A stretch of DNA of 36,052 nucleotides from Zygnema cylindricum. Lineage: Eukaryota; Streptophyta; Zygnematophyceae; Zygnematales; Zygnemataceae. The notes beneath the pieces are model-generated. The model had not been told where the DNA came from and did not search any database. It worked only from the letters and a program-made list of their open reading frames with translations. Location: contig JBBHKE010002152.1 of NCBI GenBank assembly GCA_037447655.1, forward strand, positions 1 through 36,052. The letters are read 5' to 3'. The position numbers and the translations under genes were made by a program. Each line of letters opens with the position of its first letter. The first letter of the stretch is position 1. Shown piece by piece: positions 1 through 9,906 of this stretch.

Positions 1-96
1 TAATTTGCTAGAACCGTAATTAACGTCAAAGATAAATTAGATTCATTCACTGTATTTCGTGTATCAATGTCAAAATTTCGGGGTGCCGATATAGCG

Positions 97-126
97 TACA
101 GTACGCTAATAACGATTCACGGTGTA
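97..126 (+). mobile_element. Right terminus of a TA-flanked MITE (left part outside window)
   Basis: The stretch CTAATAACGATTCACGGTG followed by TA matches the right ends of the elements ending at 3739 and 4459, and is the reverse complement of their left ends. No matching left end lies between here and position 1, so this looks like the right border of a copy that begins outside the window. It could also be a solo terminal fragment. No coding capacity is visible. Confidence 0.45.
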
Positions 127-149
127 CTGTACTGTACGGCACTGTACTG

Positions 150-470
150 CACAGTCTGTACTGTACTTTGCTCACATTGGCTATGTCCCTTTTTAATTTT
201 GCGAAGTCAAAAAAAAAACAGTAAAAAATTCCGTAAATCCAACTCAGGATATTGGACGGTCACGATTGAATCCGTGAAACTGCCTCGATTTACTGTAATT
301 TTGTGCCGCGCACAGTCTGTACTGTACTTTGCTCACATTGGCTATGTCCCTTTTTAATTTTGCGAAGTCAACAAAAAACAGTTAAAAATTCCGTAAATCC
401 AACTCAAGATATTGGAGGGTCACGATTGAATCCGTGAAACTGCCTCGATTTACTGTAATTTTGTGCCGCG
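150..470. repeat. Two tandem copies of a ~161-bp unit
   Basis: The segment starting CACAGTCTGTACTGTACTTT at 150 is repeated from 311. Both copies end in TTGTGCCGCG, at 310 and 470. They differ by a few substitutions and by the length of an A run, so the duplication is fairly recent. The short frames across it are accidental. Confidence 0.9.
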
Positions 471-1321
471 TAGTCCGGAGTCAGGACTGTGATTCTGTAC
501 TTTCATGATTCGGAGTACGGTCGGATTGTGATATAGTACAGATAATAATTATACATGGGAAATAATACAGTACTATGTACCTTATATAGAATACATTGCC
601 TAAAAGAGTTTTTTGGCCCCGATACGATATATCGCTTCAGTTTCTTCTCTGTAATGGATAACGTCGACTATCGCAAATATCGCGATGGAAAGTTCACCGT
701 TACTAATTCCCTGCTATGTTTTGCCATATTCTAATCTTCGCGTTCGAAAGTGTTATCGTTCTATATTTTTTTCCCTCTACGTTTCTTTTTTTGTTTATTA
801 TTATAAACTACTATTAATTATTACTATTCGGTATAATACACCCTAAATCTTCTCCTTAAACGTAAACCTTAGCCTAAAACTTCCCGTGGTGTCCATCCGA
901 GGCACAAGGACCTAAAGCCACATCACCATCGATGATCTGCAAGCCAAACCCTCACCACCGATTAAAATCAAAACAATTGACAAAAACAACAAAAGAACAA
1001 AACTCAATACAAAAAAGAGAAAACATGCAGAAACTTACTTACGGTTTTCGCCCTACACAGTGCATATAATAGACATGACACCAGCCAGATGTCTCACCAC
1101 TGCAAACTTCAGCTCTGCTTTTAAAAATACTTGTTTTTCGGAGCATGGCTCGTGGCACGAGTAACTTCCAAAAAATAACACGAAACAAGTAGAAAAAAAA
1201 AACAAAACAATCTGAACAGGACAAAGGACAAGATACAAAATTGCAAACTGGAAATTAAATGAATAGTTATAGTTGTATTTTGAGTTTTGTTTTGAGCTAA
1301 CTTTGATTAAACGTTTGAACA

Positions 1322-1361
1322 CTTATTACTAAGTTGCCAATTTTATTATTAAGTTGTCAAA
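1322..1361. repeat. Two 20-bp tandem units
   Basis: TTATTACTAAGTTGCCAATT is followed directly by TTATTATTAAGTTGTCAAAT, a two-copy imperfect tandem repeat. Confidence 0.6.
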
Positions 1362-2332
1362 TACCTGTTTTCTGACAGTTGCACAATTTCAGATAACCTA
1401 AAAATGTACAATTTCAACAAAAAACTGTAAACTTCAATTGGTTGCCATTTGCCATTTTGTTTCCATCAGTTTATTTTCGTCCAAATTACACGTGTTTTTG
1501 CGTAAACAAAAACATAAAACAAAATTATGTATTAAAACAATGTGTTATTCACCTCCTCTTTTTATAGCTAATTGTGTTTTATATGAGTCTTGGAGTCCTT
1601 TCACCCTTTGTATGAGTGTGGTATAACTCCTATTTTTGTTATTCTCTAATAGTCCAATAACCCCATCAGATGTAATAGCTACATTTGGGTGCCCTTGTCC
1701 ACTCCAAAAAATTCCATACTGATTTAAACCAACTTGATAAGATATTACAATGTTTTAACGTATCTTTGATGATCCATGCTCTATCTGCCTCATTATATTG
1801 TGGGGGGGGTTTTATTCCTACATTGCTATCGTCATCTTTTAAATGAACAATTTTTTGACACTTTCCAAATGCGAGCCTTGAGACAATACTAGGTAAAATT
1901 TGGAAAATTCCCTTACGCCGAGAAAACATTGAAAAAGAAAAAATTATGAAGAATAAAAAAATAATAAGAAAAACCTTTAAAATTTTTTATTTAAAAGAAA
2001 AGAGTTGAAAGAAAAACAAGTAAAATAATAAAAAATATGAAATAAGAAAGAAAAAAAAACCATTAACTAAAATACGAAATTGTATGATTTAGGGTTATGC
2101 TGTCAGATTTATGGTTAGGTTGAGGGTTTAAAGTTACATTGTAAGATTTATCTGTAGGTTTCAACACCAGATACGTTAAAAACTAGATTAAAACCTATGG
2201 TTAAAGCGTACATAAAAGATAGATTAACGTACGTCCATGTTGACTTATGTTTCAAAACAATACAATTTGAAACGTAATCATTTGCGACACATACTGAAAA
2301 AAGGTTGACTCACATTAGAGGGTACGAAACTC

Positions 2333-2431
2333 GCGCGGAGAGGTAATTTGCATTGGAGAGTACGGAATTCAATATTGCCAAGTACGGACATCTGCGAGGA
2401 GAGTTAATCTACATTGAAAAGTACGGAATTT
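2333..2431. repeat. Two imperfect copies, period ~61 bp, ending in AGTACGGAATT
   Basis: GCGCGGAGAGGTAATTTGCA at 2333 and GCGAGGAGAGTTAATCTACA at 2394 begin two similar blocks. Each continues to AGTACGGAATT. This is a diverged local duplication. Confidence 0.55.
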
Positions 2432-2680
2432 CACTTTTGACAGTACGGAAATTGAGTAATAACATCCCATTTTGGAGTAAGTAAATCGTACACGATGATT
2501 TGTCACGATGTACATAACTTCTCTGCTTTCAAAATGATTTCTCCTCCTTTCAAAATACTCGTTCAATGATCACTGTAAGATATATTTATACTCTCCGCGT
2601 ATGCTCCTCGTTTCTTGTAGTGTACTAAAAATATTTTGCCTCCGGCGCCAAACGACAATATGATTGTATTATTTTTCTTT

Positions 2681-2795
2681 TTAATGGCATGCGTAAAGTG
2701 TTCTCACGTGACGCGCGACTACTTTATTTTTTTTGTTTTTAATGTCATAAGTGAAGTGTTCTCAAGTGACGCGCGGCTCAGCTTATTCGATGGTA
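2681..2795. repeat. Two imperfect copies, period ~58 bp, with GTGACGCGCG
   Basis: TTAATGGCATGCGTAAAGTG at 2681 and TTAATGTCATAAGTGAAGTG at 2739 start two similar blocks. Both continue as TTCTCA.GTGACGCGCG. This is a local tandem duplication. Confidence 0.6.
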
Positions 2796-3030
2796 CGTAA
2801 TTTGTACTAATATGTACTTGAAACATACAATCTTTGACAAGCTGACGCAAGTACACCGTGAATCGCTATTAGCGTCAATGGTTTTTTTGCCACTTAAAAC
2901 ATCTTTTATTTCTACACAATTGTAGGATTGTAGATTTGACGGTTGCGATTGAAAGTTAACATTCTCAGCTTCTGATTGGCGGTTTCAAATTGAAAATCCA
3001 ACAAGTTTGTACGAAGAAAAGAGGTTTTAA

Positions 3031-3696
3031 GGGTGTGGTTGCATCAGACGAAAAATAATGTTTATTACAGAATTTTGTACTTGTCCGTACTATGCCGTCC
3101 TATTTTTTCGTGAGTTTTTGAAACCAACATTACAAAAAATATGATTACGATTCTCCAAGGATCTAGGAGAAAACATCGACCGTCCGATTATATTTTGGTC
3201 TTCATCTCCGAAGCAATCGCTCCATCCGCCTCTGTAATGGTGAACCCACCTCACGGAGGTGGGTTCACCATCACATAACCTGTAAAATCGCTACACCTGG
3301 ACGACAGACACGCGTGACGATGAAAAAAATAAATTTTCACAAGTGCCCAAAGTCACGTGCCTTCGGACAAGGTGAGCGTAAAATCTTTGCCGAAAAGAAT
3401 GACGGTTTTTTGCCCAAATGACAGCAGAGTGAAGGGATCGTGGAGGTACATTGACGCGGTTCCTTTGTGAAGTACATGTACGTAATACGTAAGTACCGAT
3501 TTTCAAACAAAATGGTCGGTTTTCTAAATCTTTGACGATTTTAGAAATTTGATCGTCAACTTACGTGGAACCACGTTAATCAAAACACGCATATAAAAAC
3601 ATGTTTACAGGCGCTACACGATGTAACCGAGGCCTCTGTATCACATAAACATTGTTGTTTGTGTTATTAAGGAGACCTCCACATGTAACCACACCC
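3031..3696. mobile_element. 666-bp PIF/Harbinger-like non-autonomous element (nested)
   Basis: Terminal inverted repeats GGGTGTGGTTGCAT (3031) and ATGTAACCACACCC (to 3696) are flanked by direct repeats TAA at 3028-3030 and 3697-3699. A 3-bp TWA target duplication with G-rich ends is typical of PIF/Harbinger elements. The insertion interrupts the MITE at 2854-3739 and is therefore younger. Interior frames, including the minus-strand one at 3291-3506, show no transposase motif, so it is probably non-autonomous. A strong hairpin sits inside at 3237-3271. Confidence 0.8.
3237..3271. repeat. Perfect hairpin, 16-bp arms, 3-nt loop
   Basis: ATGGTGAACCCACCTC is followed by ACG and then the exact reverse complement GAGGTGGGTTCACCAT. 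It lies within the nested Harbinger-like element. Perfect arms in otherwise diverged DNA may reflect recent formation, gene conversion between arms, or selection on structure. Confidence 0.9.
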
Positions 3697-3920
3697 TAAG
3701 TGGCGAAAAAAACATTGACTCTAATAACGATTCGAGGTGTACATGCGCGCAACAAAAATTGTCTCTGCGATTAACAATTCCCAAACTTAAAGCTACAACG
3801 ACAACGAAAGCATTAACTGCGTGAAAAATGGCAACAGGAAATTGGAACGGGATAAAAAAATTGGAAACTGCGACGACAACGGGAACTGGAAATTGTCATT
3901 GTGGTCCATCAATCGTACTA

Positions 3921-4459
3921 CACCGCGAATCGTTATTAGTGTCAATAACTCTAATTTGGGTTCTGAAAAATTTGTTTTTTTTTTTTCAATTAGGATACAT
4001 GATTTTAATTTTTCCATGACGTTAATTAAGGTACCGTACAAAATAGCGTAAAGCCCGAAAGTACAATAATATATAAATAGTGTGGTGTACGGTCAGTGTC
4101 AGAACGTACATAAATGTACCTTGTCAAGTGAAAATGTCCAAAAAATGAATTAAACCAGACGCGCACGCATAGGAACATGCGCTAAAAAAACAGGATTAGT
4201 CTGACACGTAAACTAATATGGCATGTACGGATATTTTAAATTAGCGACAGCGTACGATTTCTAATATTTTGTACGGATACATATATTAATGTATATAAAC
4301 GTACGGTGATATTCCATTTTTGTTGTTCCCAAATTAGCATTAATGCCAAAATTAGAATACACTTTTTTTTTGAAAAATTTCAAATTCTTAATTAGCATCA
4401 AGTACGGTAAATTTTTTTCGGCACTATTTAAACTTTGACACTAATAGCGATTTGCGGTG
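3921..4459. mobile_element. 539-bp TA-flanked MITE, same terminal family
   Basis: The left end CACCGCGAATCGTTATTAG (3921) and right end CTAATAGCGATTTGCGGTG (to 4459) are inverted repeats of about 27 bp, with TA outside both (3919-3920, 4460-4461). The ends match the 2854 element but the interior differs and is longer. It holds repeated AATTAG and GTACGG words and long T runs. No transposase frame is present. Confidence 0.75.
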
Positions 4460-4461
4460 TA

Positions 4462-5285
4462 GTGGCGTTTCTTGTCGTCGAATTCGTAAAATCGAGCGGC
4501 CCCCTCGACTTGTCACGTTCAGTGAAAAACCTCGTTCGCACACGATCTCCTATAGTCGCATGTTCTACAGTGTGAACGTAAAATATGTTCACATGTGCGA
4601 AGTCATGATCTTACAGTTAAAGAAGAGAACTGTTTTTATTTTACACCTCCACATAAACCGTCTTAAAACTGCGTACTCTTGCTTCATGTGATTATTTCCT
4701 GTTCAGTTTATATAAACACTATAACATGTATTTTGTCCAATTAGCGTCAATATGTACTCTATTTCGGTACAACGAACGAATATATCGTAAATGTTTATTC
4801 TAATATGGTGTTTATATGTGATTTCACTCCCAATTAGAATTAATGTATACGTTAATAAGAGGTCGAAGTGACAATGGACCACAAATTGCAATTAATGAAT
4901 TAGAATAAATAGAATAAAATACAACATTTGGCGTTGATGATATTTGGGACAGCTTAACGCCAAATGCGGACAATTCACAGAAAAATGGATCCCTTATTGA
5001 ACAAATCTCATCCATCCATTTTTTTTGTTTTTTTAGGGATCTGACGCTCCGCCGTCCTTTTGGTAAACGAACAGATCTCATTCATTTCATGAAGAACAAA
5101 CGAAAATACCGCCGTCACCTTCATTTCGTTCCCATGGATTCAAGGTCGCATGTGGCAGCTCCTTCACCCTCTGCATATGGCGCGTCACTCCATTTACCTC
5201 TTCATTGCCTCCGCCCCTCTTTCACGCTCCCTTTTCATCCGAACCTACCTATGCTGATCTCCCTCTTTTCTTTTTGAAAGTTTTT
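4462..5285. other. Non-coding stretch, nothing recognised
   Basis: AT-rich DNA with short frames on both strands and no family similarity that I can recognise. AATTAGCGTCAAT at 4739 resembles part of the MITE terminal motif but lacks a partner, so I do not call an element. Confidence 0.5.
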
Positions 5286-5975
5286 TAAAATGTGCTCCCT
5301 CTCGTTTATGCCCTCTCCCTCTACCTCTCTCTCTCCCTTTCAATCTATCTCTATTCCCTCTCCCTTTCCCTCTCCATCCCCCCTCCCTCTCCCTCTCTCT
5401 TTCCCTCTCCCTTCCTTACTCTCTCACATTCCCTCTCCTTTTCCCTTTCCCTCTCCTTCAAACCCTCTCGATTTGCCACACTATCTCTCTTCCTTTATTT
5501 CTCTCCCTCTCCCCATTCCCTCGATCTGCGGCTATCTCTCCCTCCCCCTTTTCCTCTCCTATCCACACTCTCTCTACCTCTCCCTCTCCCTTTCCCTCTC
5601 TTTCTTCTTCTCACCCTCTTTATCTGCCGCATGATCTCCCTCCCTCGATCTCCCTCTATCTCTCCCTCTCCCTTTCCCTCTCCTTTCCCCTCTCCCTCTC
5701 CCTCTCACCCTCTCAATCTGTCGCACTCTCATCCTTTACCTCATACTCTCCCTCTCCCTCACCCTCTAAGGCTGCCTCCACTCCCACTCCTTTATCATCT
5801 CCCTTTTACTCTCCCTCCCCCGTTCGAATTGTCGTACTCTCTAACGCTTAATTTCCCTCTTCCTCTCCCATTTTCGTTCCCTACACTCAAAATCATGTGG
5901 TTTCTCGTTCTCTTTCTCTCTCTCTCATTTACTCCCCTTTTTCCCTCTCCCATTTACCCCCCCATTAAAATTACA
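5286..5975. repeat. ~690-bp polypyrimidine (CCCTCT)n-like tract
   Basis: The plus strand is almost entirely C and T in CTCTCCCT-type units. Long frames across it encode only Ser/Pro/Leu low-complexity sequence and are artefacts of composition. It is the mirror of the purine-rich tracts at 21500-21990, 24650-25120, 26000-26390 and 30520-33790, which are purine-rich on the plus strand. Confidence 0.9.
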
Positions 5976-6598
5976 CATTAATGTCACTAATTATTTTAAC
6001 TAACTCCATTGTTGTATTTTTTTCTTTGTTGTAGGCACGGGATTTCATTCGGTGAGTTTATTGTGAGGGAGGAACAAATGCACGGATTGTGGGAATGTCA
6101 TGGAGGTTTATTTAATCCATTTAATATTAGTACTTCCAAACACATTTTTACATGAGTTAGAGAAGGTTATTAGAATATCATTTGTTACAAAGGGTAATCT
6201 TTATGGGCGATGTACATTTCGTTCATGTAGACTAATATTTTATTTAAGTTTGAAAAATAGGTTGGTTGTACATATTGTAGTTTTTTTATGGTGAACCTCT
6301 TTGTCATTCTTAGGCGAAAAGGATTGAATTTATTTCCAAGTGTATTATTGTAATATATTTATAATTGTAATTCATTTTGATGTTGTTGCAAAAGACGGGT
6401 GCTGTGATTTTAATTCTCCATGTTTTGTAAATGTTAAGCGATACACTTGATGAAGTGCGTGGGCATTGTTAACTATTTTGGTTGTCACACATGTGATTGT
6501 TCTTTCTCAATCTTTTTTTTTCTAGTTGTCACATTTTTCATTTTATTATTTATTTTATCTCAGTCAATCTCCCTTTTTTTGTCTGTCTCTCTCTCCCT
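5976..6598. other. Non-coding stretch, nothing recognised
   Basis: AT-rich sequence with no convincing coding frame. It leads into the 142-bp tandem array. Confidence 0.5.
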
Positions 6599-7308
6599 TA
6601 TGGTACTCAGCGACGATACTGTCTCGTTGCTGAATGGTATGTTTTTCTATCCTGCCAGTCAACGACAAGATTTTCTCAGTGCTGAATGGCATGTTTCATT
6701 TTTCACCATTCAGCACCGACACTGTGTCAAAACAAGGTCTTATGGTACTCAGCGACGAAACTGTCTCGTCGCTGAAAGGTATGTTTTTCTATCCTGCCAG
6801 TCAACGACGAGAATTTCTCAATGCTGAATGGCATGTTTCATTTTTCACCATTCAGCACTGACACTGTGTCAAAACAAGGTCTTATGGTACTCAGCGACGA
6901 GACTGCCCCGTCGCTGAATGGTATACTTTGCTATCGTGCCAGTCAACGACGAGAATTTCTCAGTGCTGAATGACATGTTTCATTTTTCACCATTCAGCAC
7001 AGTCACTGTGTCAAAACACAGTCTTATGGTACTCAGTGACGAAACTGTCTCGTCGCTGAATGGTATGTTTTTCTATCCTGCCAGTCAACGACGAGAATTT
7101 TTCGGTGCTGAATGGCATGTTTCATTTTTCACCATTCAGCACCGACACTGTGTCAAAACAAGGTCTCATGGTACTCAACGACGAGACTGCCCCGTCGCTG
7201 AATGGTATACTTTACTATCGTGCCAGTCAACGACGAGAATTCCTCGGAGCTAAATGGCATGTTTCATTTTTCACCATTCAACACCGACACTGTGTCAACA
7301 CAACACTA
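6599..7308. repeat. Five tandem copies of a 142-bp palindrome-rich unit
   Basis: TATGGTACTCAGCGACGA-type starts occur at 6599, 6741, 6883, 7025 and 7167, exactly 142 bp apart. Each unit contains two inverted repeats. One is CAGCGACGAGA...TCTCGTCGCTG, most nearly perfect in the third copy. The other is GTGCTGAATGG...CCATTCAGCAC. Copies differ by scattered substitutions. Because 142 is not a multiple of three, the frames across the array are accidental. The same AGCGACGA core flanks the transposase gene to the right. Confidence 0.92.
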
Positions 7309-7524
7309 TCCGTCCCTCTAGTCTTCATATTCTCCGACTTGTGTTTTTATGTTTTACAGTTTTTTTTAACATCTTTAAAATCCAACTTCATGGTTCTCTC
7401 TTTTCCTATGTGTCTCTATCCCATTTTTTCTTTATTTTTCTGTCTCTTTCTCTCACATGGTCTCTCTACTTCATATCACTGTCTGTCTTATCCTTGTTTT
7501 CTTTATGTCATACTATAATTTCTG

Positions 7525-7559
7525 CCATTCAGCGACGATGCTGTGTCGTCGCTGAATGG
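7525..7559. repeat. Perfect 14-bp inverted repeat with AGCGACGA core
   Basis: CCATTCAGCGACGA (7525-7538) and TCGTCGCTGAATGG (7546-7559) are exact reverse complements with a 7-bp spacer. This is a single diverged relative of the 142-bp units, lying beyond the 3' end of the transposase gene. It may be a subterminal site of the transposon. Confidence 0.85.
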
Positions 7560-7903
7560 TATATTTCACATTCGGCCAATGGGGGACCACAATGTGTTGT
7601 CGCTAAATGGGAGCATGATACTCCAAACATAGATATGAATTTACACCGTCACTAAAAAAACATTTCATCCAAATTTTTGGCCATTCAGGTATCATAAACA
7701 ATATGAAAACAAAAAAATGAAAGAGGGATATATAATATTCAACGTCAAAGAAAGAAATACAATGTATACTGCATACTGCAGTAAAAGATGAGTAAATGTA
7801 TTAACCTATAAAAAAAAAACTAAACAAAAAATTAAAAAAAAATCCACACTATGAGTAAAAAGTTATGCAAACGGCCCGTTATTTATTACACAACCACTCC
7901 TAA

Positions 7904-9709
7904 TTAAACCACCTCTCTAAAAGGTGCCTCATAATCACTGTATTCCTCTAAGTCTTCGTCATGACTGGGTTCATCATCTTGAATGTCGGTCTCTCAAAGG
8001 AGTTGGAGTAAATCGCGTGCAAGAACCGAAAGATGTGGCACGTCGTCGCCATCGAAATGATTTCGCCATTTCATTATTATGACTTGCAACTCTTGAGTAA
8101 GCATGCTCTCCTCCCATTTGGCATCTTTTAATGACAATCCACATTGGATCATCGCCTTTCGTGCATATCCCATGCCATTTTTGTCCTTCATTTCGTTCAC
8201 CTCTCGTATCGAATCGCATGCCAATCTTAAGAAAAAGGCTTTACCCTGTTCAACTAACTTACCAGACCATTTCTGGCCCCTAGGTAAGGACCACTTGTGG
8301 CTCTCTACCCCTTTCATCTTCCAATTTTCCCATTTTCTTGACCACACCTTTTTGATTTTAGAAATTACAAATGAATAGGCAGGTTGCACTAAATGCGTTG
8401 CACAAGGAGGAAAAAATTGGAGTGTTGTTCTCTTTGCGCGTAAAACGGTGTTTAATTCCTCGGACATATTGTGAGCGCCACAATTGTCCACAAATATAAC
8501 CTTTTCACACCCATCACGGTCTCCTTGGTATGACCTCGGTTCGGCGATCCATTGCGGGAAGACCGTCTTGTCGTTCCAACCTTTCGGCCCGGTACGGTAA
8601 CAAACTCACCCAAAAGAGAGTGGGAAAAGATACTGAGTGAGGGAGGGAGAGAGAGGGCGACAAGTGTATAGGGAGAAATCAATATAAACAACATATCACT
8701 CCATATATAATATTTTGGGTGTGGAGTACAAGGGAGAATAAGTGAGACAATAGCGTTAATATTTATAAGGAAAAAGATTCATAGGGAAAGAAAAACACCT
8801 GGTATGTCATCGCGGATGCCCTTGATTGGGTAATTACGGAGCTTGTTGGCGAAGATTAACATAGGAGATTCAATTCGGGCGTTCACTCCGCCCGTGAGTC
8901 GAACCATCAAAGTCATCGACTCTCCACCTCCTGCAACATCCGCGTATTTGACCACCTCGTTCCCGCGAAAACCCAACGTCTTTTTGTTATCCATATTTAC
9001 AATCACGTGGGTCTCGTCCATGTTTTCGACTAGATCCTCGTTGTAGCGACCTATAATCACAATAACACATAAAATTGTAAGAAAAACACAACACAGAAAA
9101 GTATGATGGTCGAGGCAACTACTTTCGCTTATTTGCATTTATATCCTTAGAAAACAAAATTAAAAATAATATATGTAACATATATTACAACATATAACAA
9201 TGAGTTGTACAAATGTTCAGAAAACATACCCGATAAAAATCCTCTTTTTAATTCGCCCATGTGATATGCTACTGTTTTTTCGATGTATTCCTCCTTCTCC
9301 GTGCTTGATTGCAACTTTCCTTTTTGAGCCCTCGTCACAATACTGTGTTTTTCACAAAACCGTTGAGTCCATCGTTTTGTCATTTTCATTTTTATCTCCT
9401 TACCCTTTTTGTCGATGAATAGTCTCCTATTCTCCTTCTTCATACGTTTAATGATATGAGCTGCCATGGTCCCTATAATGGTTTGCGACATTTTCATTCC
9501 CGCCTTCTTGAAGCAGTAAAACTCCTCCACCAACTTCGAGTGCACTGATGTGACCCATGGAAATTCCTTCCTCCCCTTACCCGGCAGTGCCTTGGTCACC
9601 ACCGCACTTCTTTTTCCAAATCCCGCAGAAAACAAAGTATGTTCCGTCGCCCGTATGTCTCTCAATGTCGCAACCCGGCCCTTCCACCATTGACTTGCTT
9701 TTTGGTATT
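7904..9709 (-). pseudogene. DDE transposase of the pogo/Tc5/jerky type (DDE_1), three exons, probably inactive
   Basis: Exons on the minus strand are 9230-9709, 8799-9050 and 7994-8604. Donors are GTATGT and GTGTTT, acceptors TATAG and GTGAG. Both introns (179 and 194 bp) are phase 1 and rejoin one continuous frame. Exon one has a CENP-B/Tc5-type HTH segment (KRWTQRFCEKHSI...). Exon two has ENMDETHV, with the first catalytic Asp at 9016-9018. Exon three opens with the family motif YRTGPKGW, then VDNCGAHN (second Asp, 8486-8488) and FFPPCATHLVQPAYSFV. The third catalytic acid normally follows QP.; here it is Tyr (TAT, 8375-8377), with 36 residues after the second Asp. TGA at 7994-7996 is followed in frame by an acidic tail (ETDIQDDEPSHDEDLEEYSD) to TAA at 7904-7906, so the TGA is probably a nonsense mutation. 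The family call is strong; inactivity is inference. Confidence 0.88.
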
Positions 9710-9786
9710 CTGCAACAAAATGAAAGGAAAAAAAAAAAACAAAAAAAAAACATGTCAGTCTTAATTCATATAAAAAAATATATATA

Positions 9787-9906
9787 TATATATATATCAT
9801 AAAAAATTTGGTTCAACGACGACCTGTAGTCGTCGCTAAATTCAGCGACCAAAGTTGGTCGTCGCTGGTTCAAGTATCTGGAGCCATTTGAAGATTCAGC
9901 GACGAC
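9787..9906. repeat. ~120-bp repeat with GTCGTCGCT palindromes, copy 1
   Basis: TTTGGTTCAACGACGAC and the following 100 bp recur in direct orientation at 11486-11605. Both copies are preceded by a TA-rich run ending ATATATCATA. It contains AACGACGAC...GTCGTCGCT and GATTCAGCGACGAC, extended here to a palindrome near 9893-9926. It lies just upstream of the transposase exon on the minus strand. Confidence 0.85.

Larger units (their letters stand above)
471..2850. other. AT-rich non-coding stretch, no recognisable gene
   Basis: No family is recognised on either strand. It contains scattered GTACGG-type words and short local duplications listed separately. A minus-strand open frame at 1666-1929 (87 codons, including DRAWIIKDTLKHCN) is the most protein-like piece, but it has no similarity I recognise and no clear splice or start context. 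It may be a gene fragment or chance. Confidence 0.5.
2854..3739. mobile_element. 217-bp TA-flanked MITE, split by a nested element
   Basis: The left end CACCGTGAATCGCTATTAG (2854) and right end CTAATAACGATTCGAGGTG (to 3739) form terminal inverted repeats. TA lies directly outside each. The inverted similarity continues inward through a T run and CACTTAAAACATC. The element is interrupted at 3031-3696 by a TAA-flanked insertion. Removing the insertion and one TAA gives 217 bp and restores the inward inverted repeat (GTTTTAAGTGGC opposite GCCACTTAAAAC). The interior (TTTGACGGTTGCGATTGAAAG) resembles the element at 19824-20040. There is no coding capacity. TA target preference fits Tc1/mariner-type or some CMC-type families, and I cannot choose between them. 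Confidence 0.85.

Noticed and set aside
5290-5981. Long plus-strand frames rich in Ser, Pro and Leu
   Set aside because: They arise from the CT-rich simple repeat; no start context, no domain, and all three frames are similarly open.
6599-7308. CRISPR-like array
   Set aside because: Units are contiguous 142-bp tandem copies with no unique spacers, in eukaryotic DNA.
6447-7655. Frames of 75-152 codons repeating YGTQRR and FHFSPFST
   Set aside because: The 142-bp tandem unit is not a multiple of three and the palindromes explain the open frames.
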